From Pseudovibrio sp. Tun.PSC04-5.I4 (GTDB lineage Bacteria > Pseudomonadota > Alphaproteobacteria > Rhizobiales > Stappiaceae), in assembly GCF_900104145.1 (NCBI RefSeq), contig NZ_FNLB01000006.1:1819001-1883000 (forward strand): 64,000 nt of DNA. Direction: 5' to 3'. The translations under genes were made by a program, and so were the position numbers. Under the pieces are notes generated by a model. The model was given only the letters and a program-made list of their open reading frames with translations, searched no databases and had not been told where the DNA came from. Numbering within the stretch: the first letter of the stretch is position 1; every line of letters starts with the position of its first letter. This document shows, piece after piece, positions 37,370-45,585 of this stretch.

Positions 37370-37478
37370 TCAGCGTCATAGTTGACTGAGCCTCGTCTTC
37401 GGCTCGCTCTGTTATAGTAGCAACTCTGGTTGCCCAGGCTCCGAAGATCCACGATGATCGTCCTGTCGGGATAAATGG

Positions 37479-38081
37479 TTAACGAAGTTCCACCTCGTCA
37501 ACTGGCACAATTACCTTTGTGGTTCGACCAAACGCTTCCAGCTCCACTTTTAACGTTTGTCCTCCCGCTCTGAGTTCGCTCACCACACCCTTGAGTGTAG
37601 CCCCAACTCCAGCAACCAGCAGGATATCACTGCCCACGCTAAAGACCTGACCGTTCACTGCCTTTTTTCCGAACTGAGCATCACAGGCTGTTTCCAGAAT
37701 ACGAAGCATCTCAGCGAGAGGTACACGGTGGGGAGGCTGCTCAAGGGAACTTGCTAAAATCTTTTCCACACCGTCGCAGGACCGTACCTGATCGCAGCTC
37801 ACCCGCGCATTAATGTCCAAACCAACGAACAGATAACTGGGAAACATGGGCTGGCTTGCATCTATGGTTTTGTTAATGTGCTTAGGCCTTCGTAGCACCG
37901 GTATCTTCGGCAGGTAGGCAATCGCACCCGTGGCAGTGATACTAGCTTGTGCTCGATCCTCACAATTTGGATTGGTTCGCACCACAATCCATTCCAGTGA
38001 AGATTTCGTCATCAAAGCTCGTAGCAGCATGTAGTCCTGCTCAAGAGCCTTATTGCCCGCATTGGGTGCTGTCATCTTCAT
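37479..38081 (-). CDS. NusG-like transcription antitermination factor (copy B)
   Basis: A 200-residue NGN-KOW protein differing from copy A by very few residues (LDINARVS instead of LDFNVRVS). It is last in the leftward operon, overlapping the preceding gene by ATGA, and converges on the giant adhesin. Conservation of both copies beside a 13-kb gene fits an RfaH-like role in long-transcript elongation; this is inferred, and no ops-like site was recognised. Being encoded downstream of and opposite to the adhesin, it could act only in trans. Confidence 0.8.
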   Translation of the reverse strand: MKMTAPNAGNKALEQDYMLLRALMTKSSLEWIVVRTNPNCEDRAQASITATGAIAYLPKIPVLRRPKHINKTIDASQPMFPSYLFVGLDINARVSCDQVRSCDGVEKILASSLEQPPHRVPLAEMLRILETACDAQFGKKAVNGQVFSVGSDILLVAGVGATLKGVVSELRAGGQTLKVELEAFGRTTKVIVPVDEVELR

Positions 38082-39379
38082 TCAGCCGCCTCCTGAGTTG
38101 CCGTTGTCTCACCCGCAAACCGAGCATATACATCCACAAAGCTCGCCAGCGCCGCTCTCACAGCCTCAAGCGTTGATGGGAATTCCTCAGTAAGCAGCTT
38201 GGGCATGTACACCCATTCCGGTAGATCCCGATCAGGCCCAAACCATGGCCAGCCACGCTCGCCGTGGAGCTGCTTCCAAGCCTGCCAGATATCGTTACCA
38301 ACCCTGACTTGCAAAAACTCATCAGCAAGCGGAACCAGCTTTCCTTTCACGGTCAGTCCACCACCTCGGCGGGCGGCATGGTTGTGCATATCCACCACCC
38401 GAGGCCACCCATACAATGCCAGCCGCCGGAGCTTTTCAGCCTCGGCTTGTTCTCCCCCACCATTGAGGATCCCCTCGATAGTCGCGGGTGGTTTCGGCAT
38501 TGAATTGGGAGGCTTCAGCAGGTCAGCGAACCGGTAAACGCCCCAAACCTTGCCGTAAGCCTTCGCAAGCTCAACAGAACCACCGTTGCTCGCGGCGTTT
38601 GCTGGAAGCTTCTCCCAGAGCTTTTCCGAGAGGTAATTCGCGAACACCCGGAATTTAGTTCGCCCTTGCCGTTTGCAAACGGCAACGTACGCATTCAACA
38701 TTTTGCTCGCCTGCTCTCGATCCTCCGATGAAAGAGCAAACCATGCTTTTTCAGCATCCTTATTGCCATCGCTTTCATAGCTCGGCCACCTTTCATGAGC
38801 CTTTTTCAGCCTTCGCATCCACGTTTCACGAGTGACAGTGCCGTTATTGTCATTTTTATCACTCTCGCCATCGCGCGCGCATTTTCTCTCTTGGACTGGT
38901 ATTGGATTGTTAAGTGGACTGTTCTTATCTTGGTCCACCTCGTGCACCACCTTAGGTCCACCACGTGCACCACCTTCACCCACCTCGTGCACCACCTTTT
39001 TTAAGGGAGGTGGTCCACCACGTGCACCGCCTTTTTCCTCAAACTCCGCATTTTTAACAATACGCTCGGAAGTACTTGGGGCAACTAAATCATGCTCTGG
39101 CCACCGTGCCACATACTCTTGGCGCTTCCATCTTTGCCCTCGAAAACCATGCTGTGAGACCTCAATCCAACCAGCTTCCTTTGCTATGTCGATATGCTTC
39201 AAAACTGCGTTCTTGCTAAAGCCGCTGTACTCCACCAAGTCTTCTATGGAAGGGTAGCAACTCTCTCCAACCGCATTCATGAACATGCTCAGAGCTTGCA
39301 ATACTGCTCTTGTCGGACCCGGAAGATCAGACTTGCAGAAAGCTTGCCGCCAGCTCCAGGCCTTTCGTACTTCGCTCAT
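38078..39379 (-). CDS. HTH-domain phage replication-initiation-like protein (copy B)
   Basis: 433 residues, almost identical to 13149-14450. Differences cluster in the last 40 residues (SFVDVYARFAGETT versus RFEDVCARLTGETT), with a few in the middle (GKVWG, LLKPP). It has the same HTH N-terminus and the same GGARGGP/KVVHEV linker carrying the iterons at 38932-39036. It overlaps both neighbours by ATGA. Replication initiation is inferred from domain type and iterons. Confidence 0.6.
   Translation of the reverse strand: MSEVRKAWSWRQAFCKSDLPGPTRAVLQALSMFMNAVGESCYPSIEDLVEYSGFSKNAVLKHIDIAKEAGWIEVSQHGFRGQRWKRQEYVARWPEHDLVAPSTSERIVKNAEFEEKGGARGGPPPLKKVVHEVGEGGARGGPKVVHEVDQDKNSPLNNPIPVQERKCARDGESDKNDNNGTVTRETWMRRLKKAHERWPSYESDGNKDAEKAWFALSSEDREQASKMLNAYVAVCKRQGRTKFRVFANYLSEKLWEKLPANAASNGGSVELAKAYGKVWGVYRFADLLKPPNSMPKPPATIEGILNGGGEQAEAEKLRRLALYGWPRVVDMHNHAARRGGGLTVKGKLVPLADEFLQVRVGNDIWQAWKQLHGERGWPWFGPDRDLPEWVYMPKLLTEEFPSTLEAVRAALASFVDVYARFAGETTATQEAAE
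38932..39036. repeat. Four iteron-like repeats inside the initiator gene (copy B)
   Basis: Identical in layout to 14003-14107: four units around GGTCCACCWCGTGCACCACCTT in the linker-coding region. Both elements therefore appear to share the same replication specificity while differing in immunity and integrase. Confidence 0.5.
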
Positions 39380-39684
39380 GCCCAGCCCTCCACTTCCATC
39401 TCGGGAAACTTGGGCATGTATTCGTTCCGCTTCAGTTTCTCTCCTAATGGGCCATACTTGCGAACTCCCAGCCAGCCACCACGCTCTGCATGTCTAAGAT
39501 GCTTGATCACTATCGGCATGCTCAGATTGGTATGGCGCGCTAGATCCCGAACCGAAGGCGAGCAAACCTCGCCAACGTCCTCTGCAAACAGGCTGACCGC
39601 GTGCAACACCAGATTAGTGCTGGAAGGCAGATGACTACGCGAAAACTCACGTCGCCATTCTGTGAGATTTTGGAAATCACGCAT
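39376..39684 (-). CDS. Small HTH-domain protein (copy B)
   Basis: A 102-residue winged-helix/HTH protein identical to the 14447-14755 copy (MRDFQNLTEWRREF...). The ATG at 39684 has GGAGG five bases upstream and overlaps the end of the MTase gene. It is coupled by ATGA to the initiator-like gene. Role in DNA binding inferred. Confidence 0.65.
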   Translation of the reverse strand: MRDFQNLTEWRREFSRSHLPSSTNLVLHAVSLFAEDVGEVCSPSVRDLARHTNLSMPIVIKHLRHAERGGWLGVRKYGPLGEKLKRNEYMPKFPEMEVEGWA

Positions 39685-40429
39685 TACAAACCTCCAGTGT
39701 TTCAGGGAGAGAAAACAAGGGGCCAGGTTGCTCCGCAACAACTTGAGGAGCGCTGGCCAACTTAAGGTCACTTAGTTTGGAAAAACGTTTTTTGGAGTAA
39801 GGAGGGATCCAGACAAGCTTCGTGGAACTTGTCGCCTGTTCGGTACGCCAGATAATCCAGCAATAAGCCGTCGCCGTTCCACCCTTTGGGTCATAGTGCC
39901 CTTTGTGGATGGCTACTCTTTCAGCAAAAACGGCCACAGTATCTGGCGGTTGTTCCATAAACAGCGTTGCAACACGGTCAATGGTTTCCAGCCACCGCAG
40001 AGGCATCAACATAGCAACGCCGCGCTTGGGTTTATGGGCTAGAGCACGTTCAACAAACTGCTGAGCCAACAAACCAAAAGGCGGGTTGGTTATGATCCAA
40101 TCAAAGGCCTCAAGCGGGAACTGCCATTCAGGGAGGATAGTCAGGAAGTCCCAAGCCTCCCCGTGAGCATCCCCAAAACCACGATTGAAGAGATCAGAGG
40201 CACTAACATGGTCGAAATAGTCTCTAAGCGGAATAGCCATGTGCCCGCCGCCGCAGGCAGGTTCCCACGCATTGAGAGGCTCGCAACCGTCCTCTCCGAC
40301 ACTTTTCAATCCAAGTATCAACTCACAAAGAACCCGCGTTGCCCATGGCGGAGTGGGGAAGTAATCGTCCGTGCCGCTTGGTTTGGTTCGGGAGGCCATG
40401 ACTGAGCGGGCGTTTTTAGGAGAGGTCAT
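39677..40429 (-). CDS. Phage-type DNA N6-adenine methyltransferase (copy B)
   Basis: A 250-residue enzyme with EPACGGGHMAIPL (SAM binding) and NPPFGL (catalysis), differing from copy A by about one residue near the N-terminus (SRTKPSG versus SRTEPSG). It is first gene of the leftward operon and is likely an orphan methyltransferase that marks element DNA. It is divergent from the coiled-coil gene at 40583. Confidence 0.75.
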   Translation of the reverse strand: MTSPKNARSVMASRTKPSGTDDYFPTPPWATRVLCELILGLKSVGEDGCEPLNAWEPACGGGHMAIPLRDYFDHVSASDLFNRGFGDAHGEAWDFLTILPEWQFPLEAFDWIITNPPFGLLAQQFVERALAHKPKRGVAMLMPLRWLETIDRVATLFMEQPPDTVAVFAERVAIHKGHYDPKGGTATAYCWIIWRTEQATSSTKLVWIPPYSKKRFSKLSDLKLASAPQVVAEQPGPLFSLPETLEVCNA

Positions 40430-40582
40430 GCAACATCCCCCCCAACCAATTCCACAGATCGACGCTCAGGCGATTGCGTGCTGAAATCGTGCTCGAAAAG
40501 AGATGCAGAGAGCCTTGCTGGATGCGCCAACAAAGCAAGGCCCTCTGCGCACACTGGCAACCCGAGGAAAGGAACAGCCAGC

Positions 40583-40951
40583 ATGAGTGATGCGGAAGTT
40601 GAACAAGTCAAAAGCGAAACAACAACTCTTAATGGCAAAAAAGAACAATTTGAGAAACAGCTAGAGAGTTTTTCAAAAACTGCACAGCGATTTGAGAAAC
40701 AGCTAAAGAGTTTGTCTAAAGCTGAAGAGCTAACTAAGAAACGGCTAAAGAAATCTATTGATGTCGAGGAGCGTGTCAAGAAACTGCGAAAGAGTTCTTC
40801 TAAAGCTGAAGCGCTAGCTAAGAAACGGCTAAAGAGCTTTATTGAAGTCGGCGAGCAATTTAAGAAGCTACGTGAAAGCTTTGAGCAAGCTACGGAACGG
40901 CTAGAGAGTTCTTCTAAAGCTGACGAGAAGGTCATTTCAAGCACCATTTAA
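40583..40951 (+). CDS. Repeat-rich coiled-coil protein, variable between elements (copy B)
   Basis: 122 residues like copy A, with the same start (MSDAEVEQVK) and end (SSSKADEKVISST) and the same length. The inner 14-15-residue units differ in order and sequence: here EKQLESFSKTAQRFE, KQLKSLSKAEELTK, KRLKKSIDVEERVK, KRLKSFIEVGEQFK. The unit KSLSKAEELTK is second here, while its match in A is sixth. AGGAAAGG lies upstream. It reads as a coiled coil under diversifying exchange; function unknown. Confidence 0.65.
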   Translation: MSDAEVEQVKSETTTLNGKKEQFEKQLESFSKTAQRFEKQLKSLSKAEELTKKRLKKSIDVEERVKKLRKSSSKAEALAKKRLKSFIEVGEQFKKLRESFEQATERLESSSKADEKVISSTI

Positions 40952-40969
40952 TGAGCTCTAAGGTAAAAA

Positions 40970-41003
40970 AGCAGCACTGCGCACGCCATTGCACAGTGCT
41001 GCT
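40970..41003. terminator. Bidirectional terminator-like hairpin (copy B)
   Basis: AGCAGCACTG and CAGTGCTGCT form a perfect ten-pair stem with a 14-base loop between the convergent coiled-coil gene and the Cro-like gene. A run of six A precedes it, giving a U-tract on the minus strand. Confidence 0.6.
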
Positions 41004-41015
41004 AGTAGCCGCCAA

Positions 41016-41234
41016 CTACAGTTGACGGCAGGGAGGCTCCCGTCTTCCAACTACAATGGCACCCATCATCTGCTCCAATACGAACAGCTCGTATGAACGA
41101 CGAAATAGGCCAGAGGCTTCATCAAATCCCGACGTCTCAATACGAGAGATATGCCCCTGAGAGCACCCTATTGCTCTAGACATCTCAAGTTGAGTTAGAC
41201 CTGCTTCCTCGCGAATTTTCTTAGAATTTAGCAT
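41016..41234 (-). CDS. Cro-like XRE HTH protein, element B
   Basis: A 72-residue protein with a clean HTH (LNSKKIREEAGLTQLEMSRA, IGCSQGHISRIE). It lies divergently from the 147-residue XRE repressor at 41346, about 110 bases away, as cro and cI do. It shares no sequence with the Cro-like frame of element A (16830-17069). That supports different immunity of the two elements. Role inferred from family and position. Confidence 0.7.
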   Translation of the reverse strand: MLNSKKIREEAGLTQLEMSRAIGCSQGHISRIETSGFDEASGLFRRSYELFVLEQMMGAIVVGRREPPCRQL

Positions 41235-41345
41235 CGTTATAAAATCCCGTGGGTATATTGTTTACTCTTAACGTGTATTTTCAATGCCTGACGTATAGCA
41301 AAAAGTCAACACCCAAAGCATAGAACTGGTTGGCATTGTGTAGCC

Positions 41346-41789
41346 ATGAAACAGAACGAACGCCTAAGACAAGCCCGCTTCAATGCAGGATTCAAAACAG
41401 CTACAGCTGCCGCCAAGTCTCTTGGCGTCAACAACAGCACCTATGCGAGCCATGAAAATGGATCTCGTGCCTTCCATCATAAGGAAGCTGCGCACTATGC
41501 CCGAAGATTCAGGGCAACTCCGCAATTCTTATTGTACGGTGAAGGTACAGATAGCGCAGATCAAGGCAGCCGAGCGGGAGAAGACGCTCATAGCTTACTC
41601 GGAAAAATGGCAAACAAGTCCAACCGGCCAGAAGCAGATAAGCTTGACTTGGAACTATTCATAAAGTCTGTTGAAGAGGGGATAAGGCTTGAAGAGCAAA
41701 TTCTTGACGGTAAGGGTAGTATAAGAGATTTGTCAATTATAGTTGAAAATATCTACAACGCAGCAAAGAACAAAAAGAAGAACAAGTGA
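41346..41789 (+). CDS. XRE-family HTH repressor (CI-like), element B
   Basis: A 147-residue protein with an XRE HTH at about 5-65 (NERLRQARFNAGFKTATAAA, NSTYASHENGSRAFH, FLLYGEG). Its C-terminal helical tail ends in a basic KNKKKNK. This HTH-plus-short-tail form is common among alphaproteobacterial prophage repressors. It is divergent from the Cro-like gene at 41016. It is not homologous over its length to the 104-residue repressor of element A. A maintenance-repressor role is inferred. Confidence 0.7.
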   Translation: MKQNERLRQARFNAGFKTATAAAKSLGVNNSTYASHENGSRAFHHKEAAHYARRFRATPQFLLYGEGTDSADQGSRAGEDAHSLLGKMANKSNRPEADKLDLELFIKSVEEGIRLEEQILDGKGSIRDLSIIVENIYNAAKNKKKNK

Positions 41790-41864
41790 AAATTTTTAAC
41801 TGACAACTACTGCTTTATAGTTCTGCTATGCGCTCATACCATTAGTACCCGAAGAGAGGCTAAC

Positions 41865-42119
41865 ATGGATATCAAAAGCGCACTATCACTTGTACCACAC
41901 TTCCAACGCCTCACTCCTCAGAAAGAGCTTAATGACATTCTCAGTACAGCCGAAGAGCTAGATATTCTAACCAGCCTAAAGATGATTAGTCTTAACCTTT
42001 TCGATTGTACGGACATTGGATCCCTTAGCGAAACGCAACAACAGACACTGATCAACGAGTTCCGCCCGGTAATTATCTTGGCTTACAAACAGCAGATACT
42101 GGAGCAGGAAGTTGCGTGA
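41865..42119 (+). CDS. Small hypothetical protein (element B only)
   Basis: An 84-residue, probably helical protein (MDIKSALSLVPHFQRLTPQK...) with GAGAGG upstream of the ATG. It overlaps the next gene by eight bases. No family is recognised. It is cargo between the repressor and the core rightward operon of element B, absent from A. Confidence 0.5.
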   Translation: MDIKSALSLVPHFQRLTPQKELNDILSTAEELDILTSLKMISLNLFDCTDIGSLSETQQQTLINEFRPVIILAYKQQILEQEVA

Positions 42120-42576
42120 ATACACAGAGAGACGACCAGCAACACCGTTCAATCTTGAGCAGCTTAGCACAACAGGTGCACATGTTTTGCACATATGGGA
42201 AAAGTCAAATGGACATTTATCACATTGCTTCATCGAGTTTGCACGCAAACTACTATTAATGGCCCCTCCCGCTGGCCCATCAGACAGCCCTGAAATCCTC
42301 ATGATGGGCCACGACAGCTTTGCAAGACATGGCTTTGGTGAAGATTGGGCACTACAACCTACTAAAGCGCGGAGTGCGATGCCGCACACCTACAGGCAAC
42401 TAGTAGCAAGTAGCTATTGGAAAGCCTTTCAATCCAATAAACCGGTTTTTGATCTTATTGGCGCGAACCTCAGATACCAGAATGACTACTGGGAATATTG
42501 CAGGCTAATCCTACCCGTTCAATCACAGGCTGGAATAAGCCAGTTAGTCGTATTTACGAAGGAAATTCTTAACTAG
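42112..42576 (+). CDS. Hypothetical protein with PAS-like C-terminal half (element B only)
   Basis: 154 residues, starting at a TTG (MREYTERRPATPFNLE...) that overlaps the preceding gene. The middle and end (FARHGFGEDWALQPTKARSA, YWKAFQSNKPVFDLIGANLR, EYCRLILPVQS, SQLVVFTKEI) recall PAS-type sensory proteins of alphaproteobacteria, in which similar blocks recur. No catalytic domain is attached. The family assignment is uncertain. It converges with the GNAT-like gene, sharing four bases at the stops. Confidence 0.4.
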   Translation: MREYTERRPATPFNLEQLSTTGAHVLHIWEKSNGHLSHCFIEFARKLLLMAPPAGPSDSPEILMMGHDSFARHGFGEDWALQPTKARSAMPHTYRQLVASSYWKAFQSNKPVFDLIGANLRYQNDYWEYCRLILPVQSQAGISQLVVFTKEILN

Positions 42577-43333
42577 CATCGCTCCGCTATATCAGCTATC
42601 AGCTGACTTAACGCATATGAGGGATTTGCACAAAAGGCTAAGCCCTCAGGGAAATCCCTTGGAGGGGATTGGAAGCGAATGCCGTCACACTGACCTATTA
42701 GCCAGCCCCAGCGTGCAGCATTTCCATTTAAGAAGTCATCCGGCCGCATCCAGCAGTAAAGCCAATCAAGACGCCAAAGATCAAACGCCAAAATCTGAGC
42801 CAATACCATCAACTTACGTGCATTACCGACTTTGCGCATATCCTGCCTTATCCATAGATCGCCAAGATACCCGACCCGCCCTGTAATTCGTTTCGTAATC
42901 TCAGGCTGCGAAGTCGTCGCCCGTACGGGCAAACCTTCTACATCCACATACCGCAAACACCAATAAGTAGCCAAGAATTCGCTAAGATAAAGGCCTTGTA
43001 GCGGCTCCAACCGCACTCCAACAAAGCCACAAAGGTGTTGATCCCTTTTTTCCTCAACCCATCCCAAGCTACACATCCACTCCCCTGCCCATTTAATTCG
43101 TGCGCAAAGTGTGCTGTTAGCCCACCTTTACTCTCTGGCAAAAGCTTAAGTGCTGCAGAAAACGTCTCTCCTTGAACCACCTCAACTCTCGCATCCTGAA
43201 ACTCGGCAATTAACCTAGTAGCGGCTTGATAAAGCTCTATTTTAGTGACTATTTTTGGTATCTCATAAAACCTAATAAAAAAGCGATAACCGGATATCCA
43301 CACAAAACTTAACGAAATTGAACACCAAATCAA
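42573..43333 (-). pseudogene. GNAT-like acyltransferase gene with a frameshift (element B only)
   Basis: Two overlapping leftward frames join into one protein. The upstream frame (IELYQAATRLIAEFQDARVE, GGLTAHFAHEL) continues in the next frame as IKWAGEWMCSLGWVEEKRDQ, LEPLQGLYLSEFLATYWCLR, then YLGDLWIRQDMRKVGNARKL, CWMRPDDFLNGNAARWGW and FPEGLAF. The C-terminal part looks like an acyl-CoA acetyltransferase fold. The shift lies at about 43075-43100. The 5' limit is unclear because no good start is visible. Either a decayed gene or a sequence error. Confidence 0.45.
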
Positions 43334-43467
43334 AGAAGAAGCACTATATCATTGCCGGTAAAACTGACAGTTTATCTACAATACGCACTACTTTTATGCA
43401 GTACGTGTTGACTTTGGAATATACTCAGGGCATATTTTCGATACATATTAATTGTGAGTTGAATACA

Positions 43468-43707
43468 ATGAATGACATTGATGCAATTAACGTCCTTCGT
43501 GTTTATCGAAATGAGAAAACCATTTTCCCCGCAGGCACAATCATCCGCTTTCGGGGGGAAACCCCTGAGGACCTTGGACACAACATTGGCATCGTTGACC
43601 GTGAAACAGCTTTAGCGGCTGCACTTGTTGATTACATAGACAAGGCTGGGTTTCCCCAGCAAGCAGTCGTCGCAATTTCAAATTTAGAAAAGGCAGAGGT
43701 TGAGTGA
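43468..43707 (+). CDS. Small hypothetical protein (element B only)
   Basis: A 79-residue protein (MNDIDAINVLRVYRNEKTIF..., then GETPEDLGHNIGIVDRETAL). The longer frame to 43318 lacks a ribosome site, so I use the ATG at 43468. It is followed one base after its stop by the next gene, so they are co-transcribed. No family recognised. Confidence 0.45.
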   Translation: MNDIDAINVLRVYRNEKTIFPAGTIIRFRGETPEDLGHNIGIVDRETALAAALVDYIDKAGFPQQAVVAISNLEKAEVE

Positions 43708-43708
43708 G

Positions 43709-43936
43709 ATGACTTCTCAGAAAGATGACAAGCTGGCGCAGGCGACACGAAAAGACCTTCAACCCGGAATTGATAGCCTTGCGGATCAAATCCAGCACGC
43801 CCCAGTATCCGACAAAGACAAAGCCATATTAGCTGTCAGTGCGGGCATCGCCATAGTCAAGAACGTGACTGAAAAGGTCATGGTGAACACTTTCAAGAGT
43901 TCCGCCAACGAGGAAGAAGAAGAGACCTTTTCCTAA
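43709..43936 (+). CDS. Small acidic hypothetical protein (element B only)
   Basis: A 75-residue protein (MTSQKDDKLAQATRKDLQPG...) ending in an acidic run EEEEETF. GAGG lies upstream and the ATG directly follows the previous stop. Hydrophobic residues (AILAVSAGIAIVKNV) may form a helix. Function unknown. Confidence 0.45.
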   Translation: MTSQKDDKLAQATRKDLQPGIDSLADQIQHAPVSDKDKAILAVSAGIAIVKNVTEKVMVNTFKSSANEEEEETFS

Positions 43937-43979
43937 CCTCATCTTTTTCAATCTTTACCTCGCATTTCGGAGACAAATA

Positions 43980-44255
43980 ATGCCTAGCGCTCAAGTCATC
44001 CAGTTTCCCTCATTTCAAAAACCACCTTCCCTCCAAGTTGTAAAAAGCGCAGCTGAAATCGGTGTAGAGGCTCTCGTTATCACCTCTCAAACGCAAACAG
44101 ACGTCTGCTTTGCCCGCGATGACTTGCGTGAAATGATCAAGATCTTCCCGGACAACCATGCTGCCATAGCAAACCGCATCTACGCCCTGCGCGAAACTTT
44201 CGATGATGCCCAAACAGCATTCACAAAGCTGCTTCAACAAATGGGCCGCACCTGA
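43980..44255 (+). CDS. Conserved small hypothetical protein (copy B)
   Basis: 91 residues (MPSAQVIQFPSFQ...), the counterpart of 18003-18278. The last 55 residues (DVCFARDDLREMIKIFPDNH...) are almost identical and the first 40 diverged, so the recombination border between divergent and near-identical DNA lies inside this gene. A GGAGA sits just upstream of the ATG. Unknown function. Confidence 0.6.
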   Translation: MPSAQVIQFPSFQKPPSLQVVKSAAEIGVEALVITSQTQTDVCFARDDLREMIKIFPDNHAAIANRIYALRETFDDAQTAFTKLLQQMGRT

Positions 44256-44310
44256 ACCACACTGCGTATGCGTTTACGTTCTTACCAACACCTAGCCAAG
44301 GAACCCTATC

Positions 44311-44568
44311 ATGGCAGATGCAAGCGGCGTTGCAGTCGATCAACTCAAAGCCTTTATAGAGCGCATTGAGCACTTGGAAGAAGAGAAGAAGATCCTCACA
44401 GACGACATCAAAGTAGTTTACGCGGAAGCCAAAGGCAACGGCTTTGACGTGAAAGCCATGCGCAAAATTGTTTCCCTACGCAAACTCAAACCACATGACA
44501 GAGAAGAAGCAGAAGCCATCCTAGATCTCTACCTCCACGCCCTCGGCATGGCCGGACCCAGCAGCTAA
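44311..44568 (+). CDS. GapR-like DNA-binding protein (DUF2312), copy B
   Basis: An 85-residue DUF2312/GapR-type protein, nearly identical to 18335-18592 (DASGVAVDQ, IEHLEEEKK differ). Family members bind overtwisted AT-rich DNA. An element-encoded version may help element replication or silence AT-rich DNA; that is inferred. It is co-oriented with the genes on either side. Confidence 0.85.
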   Translation: MADASGVAVDQLKAFIERIEHLEEEKKILTDDIKVVYAEAKGNGFDVKAMRKIVSLRKLKPHDREEAEAILDLYLHALGMAGPSS

Positions 44569-44609
44569 GCCTCCTCCTCCCTCAGTAACCATGCAAGAGG
44601 AACAGACCC

Positions 44610-44828
44610 ATGATTAGCATTGATAATGATGTATTTAGTGATCGCTGCAACGTGCCTCTGTTCCTCCTGAACGAAGCCGGGAAACTCGCCGTATTGGCAT
44701 TCTTCGCCGCCGTACTGATGTATCTAGTACCTGCCTTTGAACAAACGATGATCGATACAAAACAGAGCATCCCCTCTGATTTCATCAGCACCAAGCTCTC
44801 ATCTTTTGACGCCCATAGCGACCGCTGA
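44610..44828 (+). CDS. Small single-pass membrane protein (copy B)
   Basis: 72 residues: an N-terminus identical to copy A apart from one residue (MISIDNDVFSDRCNVPLFL), a membrane segment (LAVLAFFAAVLMYLVPAF) and a diverged tail. Function unknown. Homology between elements A and B stops about here and resumes at 47090, after the nuclease-like/C5-MTase insertion. Confidence 0.5.
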   Translation: MISIDNDVFSDRCNVPLFLLNEAGKLAVLAFFAAVLMYLVPAFEQTMIDTKQSIPSDFISTKLSSFDAHSDR

Positions 44829-44843
44829 AAGGTTCACGCACTC

Positions 44844-45584
44844 ATGAAACGCAAAGCCCAGTTCCAAACCGAGCACGAAATGTGTTCGCGGTTCCTTGAG
44901 AACCTACCGGAAGGCTGGACCGCTTACCCTGAGTGGCAGAACTGGGATATCGTTCTGGTTCGTGACAGCGACGGGTTTCAGATCGGCATCGAAGCAAAGT
45001 TGCGCTTGAATGCAAAGGTCGTGACACAAGCTGCAGAGCGTTCATATCAGGTTGACAAACCGGGACCAGATTGCCGCGCCGTCTTGATCCCAGAAGGCTA
45101 TACAAATGACTTTGCCGTTGTATGCAGCCTACTAAACCTTCAAATCATCACCATGCGCGACAAGCTGGAAAACCCGCGTTACGACCGCGATTGGTTTTTG
45201 CCCGAACTGCCAGATCCAGACCGATTCAGCTACAACTATTTCCCTGAATTTTATCCGGTTTCCAGACTGCCCTTACCTGAAGTGGTGCCGACTGTAGAGG
45301 CTGGAAAGCCCTGCCCTGTTCGCCTCACAGATTGGAAGCTCAAAGCTATGAAGCTCTCCATTCTGCTTGAAAAATACGGCTTCGTAACGCGCAGGACCTT
45401 TAAGGCCCTCAGTCTCAGCCCAACCCTGTTTCTCTACGAAAACAACCACTGGATGAAACGAGGCAGCACCAGAGGCCAATGGCAGAAAGCTTGCGACTTT
45501 CCCGATCTACGCATGGGCTTTGAAGTGAATTATCAGGAGCTGGAGCAGCTCTTTCCCGATTGGTCCAAACAGGTGAGCCACTGA
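44844..45584 (+). CDS. Putative PD-(D/E)XK-fold nuclease-like protein beside a C5 methyltransferase
   Basis: 246 residues. The N-terminal region has EWQNWDIVLVRDSDGFQIGI followed by EAKLRLN, which matches the D...(D/E)xK pattern of PD-(D/E)XK nucleases (Asp at about 36, Glu-Ala-Lys at about 50-52). It continues with QAAERSYQVDKPGPDCRAVL. The C-terminal half is of unknown fold. The next gene, a C5 cytosine methyltransferase, begins one base after its stop, so the two are a unit. A restriction-modification pair is possible; a regulatory or anti-restriction role is the alternative. Present only in element B. Confidence 0.5.
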   Translation: MKRKAQFQTEHEMCSRFLENLPEGWTAYPEWQNWDIVLVRDSDGFQIGIEAKLRLNAKVVTQAAERSYQVDKPGPDCRAVLIPEGYTNDFAVVCSLLNLQIITMRDKLENPRYDRDWFLPELPDPDRFSYNYFPEFYPVSRLPLPEVVPTVEAGKPCPVRLTDWKLKAMKLSILLEKYGFVTRRTFKALSLSPTLFLYENNHWMKRGSTRGQWQKACDFPDLRMGFEVNYQELEQLFPDWSKQVSH

Positions 45585-45585
45585 G

